64,000 nt of DNA from Terriglobales bacterium (GTDB lineage Bacteria; Acidobacteriota; Terriglobia; Terriglobales; Acidobacteriaceae), in the NCBI GenBank assembly GCA_025980765.1, contig JAICXB010000008.1:24627-88626 (forward strand), read 5' to 3'. Position 1 is the first letter of the stretch, and each line of letters begins with the position of its first letter. Under the pieces are notes generated by a model that was not told the DNA's origin, made no database searches, and was given only the letters and a program-made list of their open reading frames with translations. This document shows positions 14,652-23,787 of this stretch, piece after piece. The position numbers were made by a program, and so were the translations under genes.

Positions 14652-16250
14652 ATGGCAGCAACTGTCGAAATCGTGCCCCCTATTTCTACCCGTGAGCCTC
14701 ACGGTGAATTTCGCAATTCCGTATTGACCGACTTCTCTCGCGAAGACAATGCCCGGGCCATGCGCGACGCCTTGCGCAAAGTGCATTCTGAACTCGGCCG
14801 CGAATATGACCTGGTCATCGGCGGCAAGATGGTGACGACCAAAGACAAAATTAAATCGGCGAATCCGGCGCGCCCGTCGGAAGTAGTGGGCGTGCATCAA
14901 AAAGCCGGGGCCGAGCACGTTGAGCCGGCCATGCAGGCGGCCATAAAGGCCTTCGAGTTCTGGCGGACCACTTCATGGCAGGAACGCGCTTCCCTGCTGC
15001 TGAACGCGAGCGCACTTATCCAGCAACGCCGCTTCGAGTTCAATGCCTGGATGGTCTACGAAGTCGGCAAGAACTGGGTTGAGGCCGACGCCGATACTGC
15101 GGAAACCATCGACTTCCTCGAGTTTTACGCGCGCGAAGCGCTGCGCCTGGCCAAGAGCACGGCGCCGGTACAACTCGCCGGAGAACGCGATCACCTGCAA
15201 TACATTCCTCTAGGCGTCGGCGCCGTAATTCCACCCTGGAACTTTCCCTGCGCCATCATGGCGGGCATGACCTCCGCCGCGATCGTCTGCGGCAATACCG
15301 TCATCCTGAAGCCTTCCAGCGATTCCCCGACCATCGCTGCCAAATTCTTCGAAGTGCTCCAGGAAGCAGGAATGCCCGACGGCGTGGTGAACTTCTGTCC
15401 CGGATCGGGAAGCACCTTCGGCAACGCTCTGGTGGAGCATCCCAGGACGCGATTCATTGCTTTCACCGGCTCGAAGGAAGTTGGGTTGGACATCAATGCG
15501 CGCGCCGCGCAGCCGCGCAAAGGACAGCTTTGGATCAAGCGCACCGTTCTCGAGATGGGCGGCAAAGACTCGATCGTGGTTGATGCCGATTGCGATCTCG
15601 ATTCCGCAGTCGAAGGAGTTGTGGCCTCGGCCTTCGGCTTTAACGGGCAGAAGTGCTCTGCTTGTTCGCGGGCGATCGTAGAGGAGTCAATCTACGATGT
15701 GTTTCTCGCGCGTCTGCGTGACCGCGTGGCCAAGCTGAGCCTGGGCGATCCGGTGGAGAACAAGAATGCCGGCCCGGTGGTGAATGAAGGCGCAATGAAG
15801 TCGATCCTGAACTATATCGAGATCGGCAAGCAGGAGGGGCGTGTGATTGCGGGCGGCGCGCGCGCCACCGAAGCCGGGGATGGATATTTCATCCAGCCGA
15901 CTGTCATTGCCGACATCGCTCCCAATGCCCGGCTCTCGCAGGAAGAGATCTTCGGTCCGGTGCTGGCGGTGATTAAGGCGCGGAATTTTGAGGATGCGCT
16001 CGAAATCGCGAATAACACCGAATATGGCCTGACCGGCGCGATCTATACGTCGTCTGCCGATAAGATCGAGCGCGCCAAACGCGACTTCCATGTGGGCAAT
16101 CTTTACATCAACCGCAAATGCACCGGCGCCATGGTGGGCGCACATCCCTTTGGCGGCTTCAATATGTCCGGCACCGACTCAAAGGCCGGCGGCCCTGATT
16201 ATCTGTACCTCTTCACCCAGGCAAAATCGATTGGCGAGAAGGTGAAATAA
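14652..16250 (+). CDS. 1-pyrroline-5-carboxylate dehydrogenase (aldehyde dehydrogenase family)
   Basis: 532 residues. It oxidises glutamate semialdehyde/P5C to glutamate with NAD, the second step of proline catabolism. Motifs: nucleotide-binding [24 protein letters not shown], catalytic Glu in [11 protein letters not shown], and catalytic Cys near residue 335 in [10 protein letters not shown]. The [10 protein letters not shown] form and the length favour the P5CDH (RocA/PruA) group over other aldehyde dehydrogenases. ORF extends to 14595, but ATG 14652 has AAGGA upstream and gives the usual start. No proline dehydrogenase is in the window. glyA follows after four bases. Confidence 0.88.
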   Translation: MAATVEIVPPISTREPHGEFRNSVLTDFSREDNARAMRDALRKVHSELGREYDLVIGGKMVTTKDKIKSANPARPSEVVGVHQKAGAEHVEPAMQAAIKAFEFWRTTSWQERASLLLNASALIQQRRFEFNAWMVYEVGKNWVEADADTAETIDFLEFYAREALRLAKSTAPVQLAGERDHLQYIPLGVGAVIPPWNFPCAIMAGMTSAAIVCGNTVILKPSSDSPTIAAKFFEVLQEAGMPDGVVNFCPGSGSTFGNALVEHPRTRFIAFTGSKEVGLDINARAAQPRKGQLWIKRTVLEMGGKDSIVVDADCDLDSAVEGVVASAFGFNGQKCSACSRAIVEESIYDVFLARLRDRVAKLSLGDPVENKNAGPVVNEGAMKSILNYIEIGKQEGRVIAGGARATEAGDGYFIQPTVIADIAPNARLSQEEIFGPVLAVIKARNFEDALEIANNTEYGLTGAIYTSSADKIERAKRDFHVGNLYINRKCTGAMVGAHPFGGFNMSGTDSKAGGPDYLYLFTQAKSIGEKVK

Positions 16251-16254
16251 GCAC

Positions 16255-17538
16255 ATGAACGAGCGCATGGCGCGTCCGCTCTCCGAGGCCGATCCCGAAG
16301 TATTTGCCGCGATTGAAAACGAACAGCGGCGCCAGCACGAAGGCCTGGAACTGATCGCCTCGGAAAACTTCGTCAGCGAGGCCGTGCTCGAAGCCGCAGG
16401 CAGCGTCTTCACCAATAAATACGCCGAAGGATACCCGGGCAAGCGCTATTACGGAGGCTGCGAGTTTTCCGACGTTGTCGAGAGCCTCGCGCGCGATCGC
16501 GCCAGGCAGTTGTTCGGCGCGGACCACGCCAATGTGCAACCGCATTCCGGATCGCAGGCCAACGCTGCAGCCTATTCTTCCGTGCTGCAGCCCGGCGATA
16601 CCATTTTGGGACTGGATCTGGCGCATGGCGGCCATCTCACGCATGGCCACAAGCTGAATTTTTCGGGAAAGCTGTATCGCGTCGTGTCTTATGGCGTCCG
16701 CAAAGATACCGAGACCATCGATTACGACCAACTTGAAGAGACAGCGTTGCGGGAAAAACCAAAGCTGATCATCGGCGGCGGCAGCGCTTATCCCCGCTTC
16801 TTCGATTTTCCCCGCATGCGCCAGATCGCGGACAAAGCCGGCGCGCTGTTGCTGATCGACATGGCGCATTTTGCCGGACTGGTCGCTGGAGGAGCGCATC
16901 CTTCGCCAGTTCCGCACGCGCAGTTCGTAACCACCACTACCCACAAGACCCTGCGCGGCCCACGTGCGGGCATGATCCTGTGCAAGCAGGAATACGCCGC
17001 TGCCGTGGACAAGAGCGTCTTCCCCGGCCATCAAGGCGGACCACTGGTGCACATCGTCGCCGCCAAGGCCGTCGCATTCAAAGAAGCGTTAGAGCCGTCG
17101 TTCCGTGACTACGCCCGGCAGATTGTCGCCAACGCCAAAGTGCTGGCGCAGACGCTCCAGGACGAAGGCTTCCGCATCATTTCCGGCGGGACGGATACTC
17201 ACCTGATGCTGGTGGACGTCTTTGCCAAAGGCATGCTGGGAAGCGAGGCTGAGAGCGCTCTGGGTAAGGCCGGAATCACCGTAAATAAGAACGCAATTCC
17301 CTTCGATACAAACCCGCCGCTCAAGCCCAGCGGCGTCCGCATCGGCACGCCTGCCGTGACCACCCGCGGAATGCGGGAACAAGAGATGCGCCAGATTGGC
17401 CGCTGGATTTCCGATGCCCTGACTCACCGCTCCGACGACGGCGCCCTCGCCCGCATTCGGCGCGAAGTCTTCGACTTGGCCGAGCAATTCCCGCTTTACG
17501 CCGAGCGCAGATCACGAAGCGGAGTGGCCGTCGGGTAG
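16255..17538 (+). CDS. glyA: Serine hydroxymethyltransferase
   Basis: 427 residues, normal length. It interconverts serine and glycine, charging tetrahydrofolate with a one-carbon unit. The PLP-lysine is Lys 231 in [14 protein letters not shown], with supporting motifs [20 protein letters not shown] and QPHSGSQAN. It begins four bases after the P5C dehydrogenase stop, so the two are probably co-transcribed. FolD, which uses the same folate pool, is encoded 15 kb away. The C-terminus ([11 protein letters not shown]) is complete. Confidence 0.97.
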   Translation: MNERMARPLSEADPEVFAAIENEQRRQHEGLELIASENFVSEAVLEAAGSVFTNKYAEGYPGKRYYGGCEFSDVVESLARDRARQLFGADHANVQPHSGSQANAAAYSSVLQPGDTILGLDLAHGGHLTHGHKLNFSGKLYRVVSYGVRKDTETIDYDQLEETALREKPKLIIGGGSAYPRFFDFPRMRQIADKAGALLLIDMAHFAGLVAGGAHPSPVPHAQFVTTTTHKTLRGPRAGMILCKQEYAAAVDKSVFPGHQGGPLVHIVAAKAVAFKEALEPSFRDYARQIVANAKVLAQTLQDEGFRIISGGTDTHLMLVDVFAKGMLGSEAESALGKAGITVNKNAIPFDTNPPLKPSGVRIGTPAVTTRGMREQEMRQIGRWISDALTHRSDDGALARIRREVFDLAEQFPLYAERRSRSGVAVG

Positions 17539-17662
17539 CAACTGTGGCCACTGAACCTTTGTTCCGGCTCCGCCCAACGAAAATACCCCGCCACCAGCCT
17601 TCCCCGAGGCGTCTTTCCGCTTCTAATTACTTGCACGCTCCTGAACATTTGGAGTTCTTGGA

Positions 17663-18463
17663 ATGCTGGGCGCTGAATTTCGCTATAAATCGACTGTCAC
17701 CACCGCCGCAGTTTTGGCGGTCATTCTGGTTGTGCAGGTCTATGCATCTGCGGCCGAGCCCAATGCTCAGAGCGTCAACAGTCCACCTGATTTGGCTACC
17801 CTGATTCAGAACATTACCAACGCCCAGATCGCGAACCGCATGCATATAAAGCCCTATTCGGTGGTTCGCGAATACAAGGTCTTCGAGGCCGGCGCCGAGC
17901 GCCCGCGCACGCAGGTCGTGGCGCGGGTAAGCTTTCTGCCGCCGGACCAAAAAAGCTATGAGATTGATCGCAGTACCGGCGGAATGGGGGGAACTGTAAT
18001 CCGCCACATTCTGGATCATGAAGTCGACGCCGCCCGCGATCCCAGAGAACTGATTGTCAGCGGCGACAACTACAAATTCGAATACCTGGGCGAAGGCATG
18101 CTCGATGGCCAGCCTTGCCACAAGCTGCGAATTTCGTCCAAGCACGATCGCAAGGAGCTGCTGAACGGGACCATTTGGGTGGACAAGGCGAATTACCGCA
18201 TTCTGCGCATGGAAGGCGAACCGGCCAAAAGCCCGTCATTCTGGGTGAAGGACGTGCACATAGTGCTCGAATTTAGAGATGTCGCAGGAATGTGGCTGCA
18301 GAATGCAACTCACGCCACGGCGCATGTTCGCTTTGGCGGCGAGTACAACGTCACATCCCAGGATTTGAATTATGACGTTGGCAGCGCAGTGGCCGCGAAT
18401 TCACGTCTTAACCATCACCATCGCCGCGCATTGATAGCGGCAGACGTACAGGCCTTGCGCTGA
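17663..18463 (+). CDS. Secreted LolA-like protein of unknown role
   Basis: 266 residues. It has an N-terminal hydrophobic signal segment ending near AAEPNA (residues 30-35). The body, with KFEYLGEGMLDGQPCHKLRI and GTIWVDKANYRILRMEGEP, has the beta-rich outer-membrane lipoprotein-sorting (LolA/RseB-like) pattern frequent in Acidobacteriota. No lipobox. Exported to the periplasm or beyond. It stands alone, 125 bases after glyA, and the following 330 bases hold repeats only. A second protein of similar style is encoded at 27233-28159. Specific function unknown. Confidence 0.6.
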   Translation: MLGAEFRYKSTVTTAAVLAVILVVQVYASAAEPNAQSVNSPPDLATLIQNITNAQIANRMHIKPYSVVREYKVFEAGAERPRTQVVARVSFLPPDQKSYEIDRSTGGMGGTVIRHILDHEVDAARDPRELIVSGDNYKFEYLGEGMLDGQPCHKLRISSKHDRKELLNGTIWVDKANYRILRMEGEPAKSPSFWVKDVHIVLEFRDVAGMWLQNATHATAHVRFGGEYNVTSQDLNYDVGSAVAANSRLNHHHRRALIAADVQALR

Positions 18464-18795
18464 TTCTGGAGCACCAAACCTGCGGCACAGACTGACCTCA
18501 GCTGTGTCTTCCATGCCACAGCATAGGCGTGCGGCATCTGTTCTTTCACGGCTTGGAAGCTATCCTGTTCCTTTCCTGATAATTTCCTGAATTTTCGTTA
18601 ATCGGTTAATTTAAGTGTCAGAATCGGAATGGTTTACGCAGTTTTTCCGGCCTTTCCTGCTCCTATCCTGTTCCTTTCCTCAGCCAACCGGTGAATTTGC
18701 GTTTTTTGGGCAGAATTCGACGATTCAGGAAACCGAGTGTTAAATTTTCCTGTATTTTTTCCCTGTTCTCAGGAAACGGCAACAGTTCGACGATC
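18464..18795. repeat. Non-coding region with repeated TATCCTGTTCCTTTCCT
   Basis: 332 bases without a gene. The 17-base word TATCCTGTTCCTTTCCT occurs at 18561-18577 and 18664-18680. Further TTTCCTG units lie between them, and an inverted CAGGAAAC occurs near 18725 and 18770. It separates convergent genes. Confidence 0.75.
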
Positions 18796-20856
18796 TTATT
18801 TTGGTCTTACCACTACCACGGTCGGCGTGAAACTGACGCTGATCTGGGTGGCATCGGCCGGGCCAGTGGATTGCGTCAGGTCGATACGGTGCACCTGCGG
18901 GCCAGCGCCGCCAATGCCAACGTAAAGCGAGTGCCCGTCTGGGGTGATGCTGCCCGCCAGAACTGGTCCTCCTGCCCCGGCGAGCGTTACTGCTCCGGTG
19001 GTTCCGTCGGCCAGATGATAGAAGGGAATACTGGTTGCCGGTGGGGTGCTGCTGGTGAAGGCAGTAACGTAGGCGTTGGAGTCGTCCGGCGCGACCACGA
19101 TCTGGGCTGGAGCGGTGACGAACGGCTGTAGAGCGGCCGTGAGCGCGGTATTGCTGGCACTTGGCGGGCATCCGTTGCTGTTGTCCACCATGTACTTCAA
19201 GTCGATCCAGCCGGCGGTTCCCAGGCCAATCATGTGGGTCCCGTCGGGGGTGGGAGCAAGCAGATTCACGGCGCCGGCTGCGGAATCGACCTTATTGTCA
19301 TTGCAGGCGGCCAGACCGGTAATCGCCGCGCCGCCAATGTAGGCCACCGCCTCCTGCGGTGTGAATGCCACGCCATCGCCTGCCAGATTCAGTGTGCGCA
19401 ATCCGGCTTTCGGCGAATAGACGAAAACAGAAGTTCCGTTGGTGAGATAAGCCTTGCTGCTGTCCCCATCGAAACTGGCGAAGTCGACGTTGGGCTCGTC
19501 GAAATTTTCCTGCGTGTTTGCGCTGGTGTCGAAGACAAACACCTTGCCCACGGAGACGTCCGAGACAATGACCTTCACCCCATCGGGCGAAACCGCCAAT
19601 ACTTTGCCTGTCACCGACGATACGCTGGCCGTAACTGGAGTTGTCGCCACCGGATCGAATTCAATCAGCCCCCCTGAACTGCCCAGAAAAGCCTTGGTAC
19701 CCGCGTTGTTAAAGACCATTGAATTCGCGGCAAAAGGCAACGTAATCGAAGTGCCTGCCGTGTTGGCGGCTACGTCGATCGGGATGAGGCTGGTATTGGC
19801 AGATCCGTCTGGATTGGTCGGACCCGTCACGTAGACGCTGCTGGCGGTGGTTCCGGTAACCGTCGCCGTAACTGGGTTGCTGTAAACGGCGAGTCCCACG
19901 CCGGTTCCGTTGAAGTTTACGTCGGGCCCGGCGGCCGCGTTGCAAGTTGGCGGCGTACAGGAAGCGACAATGGTACTCACGCCTGCGCCCGGCGTGGTAA
20001 CCGCTCCTCCCGCGGAGACAGCCGCAGCCGTGGATGTGTAGCTGCCAAATGTAAGAGGAATGCCGCTGATCGGCTGTCCCAGAATGTCCGTGACAGTGGC
20101 AGTAAGGCTCTGCGCAGTTCCTGTAGCGACATTGAAACTGGTTTGCGTTCCTCCGGTAACCACCAGAGAGATGTTCTTGGGCGGGCAAGCAAGAAACAAG
20201 GCCGGAGTTCCCGTGGCATTGCCAACCGATGCGACGATGGTAGTCGCGCCGGGAGACTTCGAGGTAGCAATCCCATTTGCGTCAACGCTTGCGATGAGTG
20301 AACTGCCGCTAGTCCAATTGAACGGTCCCACGGTCGAGGTGATGTCGTTGGGCCCGTTGAATGCCTTGGCCGTGAACTGTTCAGTTTGATTTTGGGAAGC
20401 GCACACCGGAGGATTCGTCGGCCCAGAGACGGTAATGTTGTCCACGTGCGCATGAACGAATACGGGAATCGTGGCGGTAAGCCCGTCAGAGGTCACCATG
20501 ACATTGGCGGTGCCATCCGCCAGCAGATTGCCGTTGCTGTCCCTGGTCTGACAAACAATATTGTTGGCGTCAAAAACTCCGGCACAGATCAGTCCAGCCG
20601 AACTCACCGTAACAACGCTGGTATTTGATGAACTGAATGTAGAAGTCGGAGTCGGGGAGATCACTTGGTTGTTCGAATCCAGCACCTGGATCGAGCTCAA
20701 TTGCACTACTTGACCGTGCTGAAGGGAAAAACTTGTAGGACTCACGCTGATCGTCTTAGGGGTGACAGTCGAGGTTGAGGAATGATGACCACACGATGCC
20801 AACGCCACAGCCGCGCCTATGATCAGCGCGAATCGAACCAACCGCGAAAAACGCAT
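18796..20856 (-). CDS. Lipoprotein with Big (bacterial Ig-like) repeats and a YncE-like beta-propeller
   Basis: 686 residues from the internal Met. The signal peptide ends in the lipobox ALASC, followed by GHHSSTST, so it is predicted to be anchored in a membrane. Residues ~30-320 contain Ig-like/Big2-type repeats (ISVSPTSFSLQHGQVV, ATTIVASVGNATG, GVSTIVASC). The C-terminal half has six or so propeller-like strands (VLAVSPDGVKVIVSD, NLLAPTPDGTHMIGL, QIVVAPDDSNAYVT, SITPDGHSLYVGIG). The ORF opens at 20928; ATG 20856 has GGGAGG upstream and gives a proper signal peptide. Probably surface-exposed, adhesive or structural; ligand unknown. Strong Thr/Ser bias. Confidence 0.75.
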   Translation of the reverse strand: MRFSRLVRFALIIGAAVALASCGHHSSTSTVTPKTISVSPTSFSLQHGQVVQLSSIQVLDSNNQVISPTPTSTFSSSNTSVVTVSSAGLICAGVFDANNIVCQTRDSNGNLLADGTANVMVTSDGLTATIPVFVHAHVDNITVSGPTNPPVCASQNQTEQFTAKAFNGPNDITSTVGPFNWTSGSSLIASVDANGIATSKSPGATTIVASVGNATGTPALFLACPPKNISLVVTGGTQTSFNVATGTAQSLTATVTDILGQPISGIPLTFGSYTSTAAAVSAGGAVTTPGAGVSTIVASCTPPTCNAAAGPDVNFNGTGVGLAVYSNPVTATVTGTTASSVYVTGPTNPDGSANTSLIPIDVAANTAGTSITLPFAANSMVFNNAGTKAFLGSSGGLIEFDPVATTPVTASVSSVTGKVLAVSPDGVKVIVSDVSVGKVFVFDTSANTQENFDEPNVDFASFDGDSSKAYLTNGTSVFVYSPKAGLRTLNLAGDGVAFTPQEAVAYIGGAAITGLAACNDNKVDSAAGAVNLLAPTPDGTHMIGLGTAGWIDLKYMVDNSNGCPPSASNTALTAALQPFVTAPAQIVVAPDDSNAYVTAFTSSTPPATSIPFYHLADGTTGAVTLAGAGGPVLAGSITPDGHSLYVGIGGAGPQVHRIDLTQSTGPADATQISVSFTPTVVVVRPK

Positions 20857-20928
20857 GAAACCTCCCCGCTGGACAGAGCTCAGCGGCTTCATCCAAATCG
20901 AAGGATTGGGGAAACCTGAGCAGAGCAA

Positions 20929-21230
20929 GCAGCGGACCAGTATGAATAAAGACTGAGTTGCTGAACCTATTCAGTTTAGAGGGCATAGCCTGACGGGGCA
21001 AGCAAGAGCTCTTCCCGCACAAAGGGAAATGCCTTTTTGCCACGGAGGCACGAAAAACACCGAGGGACGGGTTGTCATTTTAAGAGCCAGATTGACTCTC
21101 GCAAACAAATTGGACGGAGGTTGTCTAAAAATCCGGACCATCAATCGACTTCTCTCCGCCGTCTTCGTGTCTCCGTGGTGAAACAGGTGATTCTGCCTCT
21201 GCAACCCTGTGCTACACTCCGCCCTAAAGC
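20929..21230. other. Non-coding divergent region with family E hairpin
   Basis: 302 bases between divergent genes. Most of it is the hairpin at 21040-21183; the remainder should contain both promoters, but no strong pair was recognised. Confidence 0.6.
21040..21183. repeat. Family E hairpin (CACGGAGGCACG units)
   Basis: Left arm GCCACGGAGGCACGAAAAACACCGAGG, right arm CTCTCCGCCGTCTTCGTGTCTCCGTGGTGA. Period about 9. The loop is about 85 bases. Confidence 0.85.
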
Positions 21231-22433
21231 ATGGTCAACCTGGTCTTTCGCTGGACAATGGCGATCTGTTGTTTCCTCGTCGCCTGCGACCCTGCGTTCA
21301 GCCAGAATCTCGGCCCCGCAGCCGACCAGTTCGCCTCCCGCATCACCGAACGCGCTGCTACTCCGGCTCCGGTTTTCCTTTCCCTTAAGAATCTTTCGTC
21401 ATTGAGCAGCCAGGCTGTTTCAGAGATTCGCGAAGAACTTCTGCGCCAGCTTCAGGCGCAAGGCTGGAAACTGAAGAAGAGCGAGGATGCCGAAGTTGCG
21501 ATCAGCATCAGCCTTGCGGAGAACCTGCGCGATTACGTGTGGACTGCTGAAATCGCTAATGGCAACAGCCGTGACTACGTGTTGTATGAAATGCCTCGGC
21601 CCGCCAGCCCGACGGCGTCATCTGGAAGCAGAACCAGCCTCTCGCGTACGCTGCTCGCAGCTTCCGACACGCCGCTTCTCGATGCCACTCTCTTAGAAGG
21701 CAAAGCGGTTGAAGGCGCTCACTTGCTGGTTCTGGAGGCTGCCGCAGTGGATCTCTACATTCTGCAAGCCACTCGCTGGCAATTCGTGCAACGACAGCCG
21801 CTCGGTCGCGAGGCAATAAGCGCGCGCGATCTGCGAGGCCGGATCGTGCCCGACGTAGGCAACAGCTTCGACGCTTTCCTCCCGGGAACTCACTGCACCG
21901 GCGTGGTGGCTTCGTCGCTCTCGATCAACTGCCGTGACAGCGACGATCCCTGGCCGCTTTCCGACGATCGGCGCACTCTGGCTTTCTACGCTGGGTCTCG
22001 CAATTATTTCAATGGAGTGCTTTCCGGCCCGGGCTTGCAAGGCAGCAATATCGATCCTTTTTATTCGATGGCCATCTTCAGCGTTGCAAGTGTCTATAGC
22101 AATGTGGACGGCCGGGCGCGGCTGCAGCAGGGCAACCGTCATCCGGTGCTTCTTGGAGAAAAATGGGGCAGCGCCTTGGCCGGAATACAAAATGCGTGCG
22201 ATGCGTCGGAGCTCCTGCTCACAACGCAGGGATCGGACTTTACTCAACCCGACGCGATCACCGCTTACCATCTTGTCGGCCCGGACGCAGTTCCGGCCAC
22301 CGATCCGCTTGCATTTGCCGGACCCGTGCTCAGCCTGAAGACCTCAGCCGACTATCAACAGGCCTTTGCCATTGTGGGAACAAATTCAGGACGTTATGAA
22401 GCCTATCTCATTGCTGCTCGTTGCGGCGCTTAA
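21231..22433 (+). CDS. Secreted protein of unknown function
   Basis: 400 residues. An N-terminal hydrophobic segment (TMAICCFLVACDPAFSQN) suggests export, possibly as a lipoprotein (LVAC). I recognise no domain. The middle part has a beta-rich pattern with VVASSLSINCRDSDDPWPLSDD and NYFNGVLSGPG, which recalls propeller-type blades. The gene overlaps the next one, the solute-binding protein, by 38 bases, and the kinase and regulator genes follow, so it probably belongs to the same unit. It may form an extracytoplasmic complex with that binding protein (inference). Confidence 0.7.
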   Translation: MVNLVFRWTMAICCFLVACDPAFSQNLGPAADQFASRITERAATPAPVFLSLKNLSSLSSQAVSEIREELLRQLQAQGWKLKKSEDAEVAISISLAENLRDYVWTAEIANGNSRDYVLYEMPRPASPTASSGSRTSLSRTLLAASDTPLLDATLLEGKAVEGAHLLVLEAAAVDLYILQATRWQFVQRQPLGREAISARDLRGRIVPDVGNSFDAFLPGTHCTGVVASSLSINCRDSDDPWPLSDDRRTLAFYAGSRNYFNGVLSGPGLQGSNIDPFYSMAIFSVASVYSNVDGRARLQQGNRHPVLLGEKWGSALAGIQNACDASELLLTTQGSDFTQPDAITAYHLVGPDAVPATDPLAFAGPVLSLKTSADYQQAFAIVGTNSGRYEAYLIAARCGA

Positions 22434-23787
22434 TTTTTTTTGTCTGGCATCGGCGCGGGCGGCGACTCGTCCACGCTACGGCGGCACGCTGCAGATGGAA
22501 GCCCGCGGGGTGCTTACTTCCCTCGATACACAATCGAGCGACAGCTATGCGGATCGCCAGGCGCTGCGCGATCGCGTGGTCAGCGCGGTCTGCGATCGAC
22601 TGGTAACGCTCGATAACGCCGGCAATCCCCACGCGTCACTGGCGAGCGCCTGGCGCTCAGAACGCGAAGCCCGCTCCTGGTATTTCACTCTTCTCTCTGG
22701 AGTTCTTCTGCACAGCGGCAGCGTGCTCGCACCGCAACTGGTGGTCACGGCTCTATCCGGAGCCAATCCAAACTGGCATATCCGCATGCAGGATGGCGAG
22801 ATGCTCATCCAATCGGACCTAGCGGTTACGAACATGCTTGCGCAACTGGCGCAGACCCGCAATGCAGTATGCATTCGTGGCGACTCCGGGCAGTGGATCG
22901 GCACTGGACCATTCTTTATGGCCGATTTTCAGCCGGGCAAGAGTATTCAGTTGCGCGCGTTTAACGATTGCTGGCGCGGACGACCTTTCCTCGATCGCAT
23001 CGATATCGAAATGGGAAAGTCGCTCAGTGAGCAGGCCAGCGATGTCGAACTCGGCCGCACAAATGTGGTCGAAGCCGATCCAACCCAGCCGAAAGTCCAG
23101 TCGACCGCAGTCGTAAGTGCCAGCGCGCCCGACGAACTGCTGGCATTGGTGTTCTCTACCAGCAGGCCTGCCGCTCAGGATGAAAAGCTTCGAGAAGCGA
23201 TAGCCAAGTCCATCGACCGCAGCGCGATCTTCCAAGTTCTGCTGCGCCGTCAAGGAGAGCCCAGCGCTTCTCTGCTTCCAGAATGGATCTCCGGCTATGC
23301 GCATCTTTTCAACGGCGCTCAGGACCTTGCGGCTGCGCGACAGTTGCACGCAGAGCTGACTTCCACCGCTCCGCTGTCACTGGCTTACGATGCATCAGAC
23401 GCCATCGCAAAGCTCATCGCCGAACGCATTGCGGTGAACGCTCGCGAGGCGGGAATCATCCTGCAAACCTATGGCGAAGTCCTCGCGGCCAGAGCCCCCA
23501 ATGCCGACCTCAAGCTGGTCCGTATCCGCATCGATTCGCCGGACCCGGCGCTGGCGCTTGCCCGAGTCGGGGAAATATTGACACTCCCTTCGCTGCAGAA
23601 AATCGCAAATGGGCAATCGATCGAGAACTTATACCTCGCTGAACGCGAGGCTTTGAAGGATTACACGATCATTCCCATCGCCCATCTCTCGGAAGCTTTT
23701 TCTCTTGTCCCAAATCTGCACGATTGGAGCATTTCGTCCTGGGGCAGCTTGCGTTTCGACGATCTCTGGATCGAGGCAGCCCCATGA
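22396..23787 (+). CDS. Extracellular solute-binding protein family 5 (SBP_bac_5), orphan
   Basis: 463 residues. Signal peptide KPISLLLVAALNFFCLASARA, then RPRYGGTLQME, the family-5 start (peptide/nickel/oligosaccharide binding). Further family features: VSAVCDRLVTLDNAG, SWYFTLLSGVLLHSG, IGTGPFFMADFQPG and LREAIAKSIDRSAI. The ORF opens at 22366 but ATG 22396 gives the signal peptide. No ABC permease or ATPase is near; instead it overlaps a histidine-kinase gene by ATGA. A sensing role feeding the kinase is plausible. Compared with transport family members it is short and has gaps, e.g. no obvious NRxYW motif, so the ligand cannot be guessed. Confidence 0.78.
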   Translation: MKPISLLLVAALNFFCLASARAATRPRYGGTLQMEARGVLTSLDTQSSDSYADRQALRDRVVSAVCDRLVTLDNAGNPHASLASAWRSEREARSWYFTLLSGVLLHSGSVLAPQLVVTALSGANPNWHIRMQDGEMLIQSDLAVTNMLAQLAQTRNAVCIRGDSGQWIGTGPFFMADFQPGKSIQLRAFNDCWRGRPFLDRIDIEMGKSLSEQASDVELGRTNVVEADPTQPKVQSTAVVSASAPDELLALVFSTSRPAAQDEKLREAIAKSIDRSAIFQVLLRRQGEPSASLLPEWISGYAHLFNGAQDLAAARQLHAELTSTAPLSLAYDASDAIAKLIAERIAVNAREAGIILQTYGEVLAARAPNADLKLVRIRIDSPDPALALARVGEILTLPSLQKIANGQSIENLYLAEREALKDYTIIPIAHLSEAFSLVPNLHDWSISSWGSLRFDDLWIEAAP

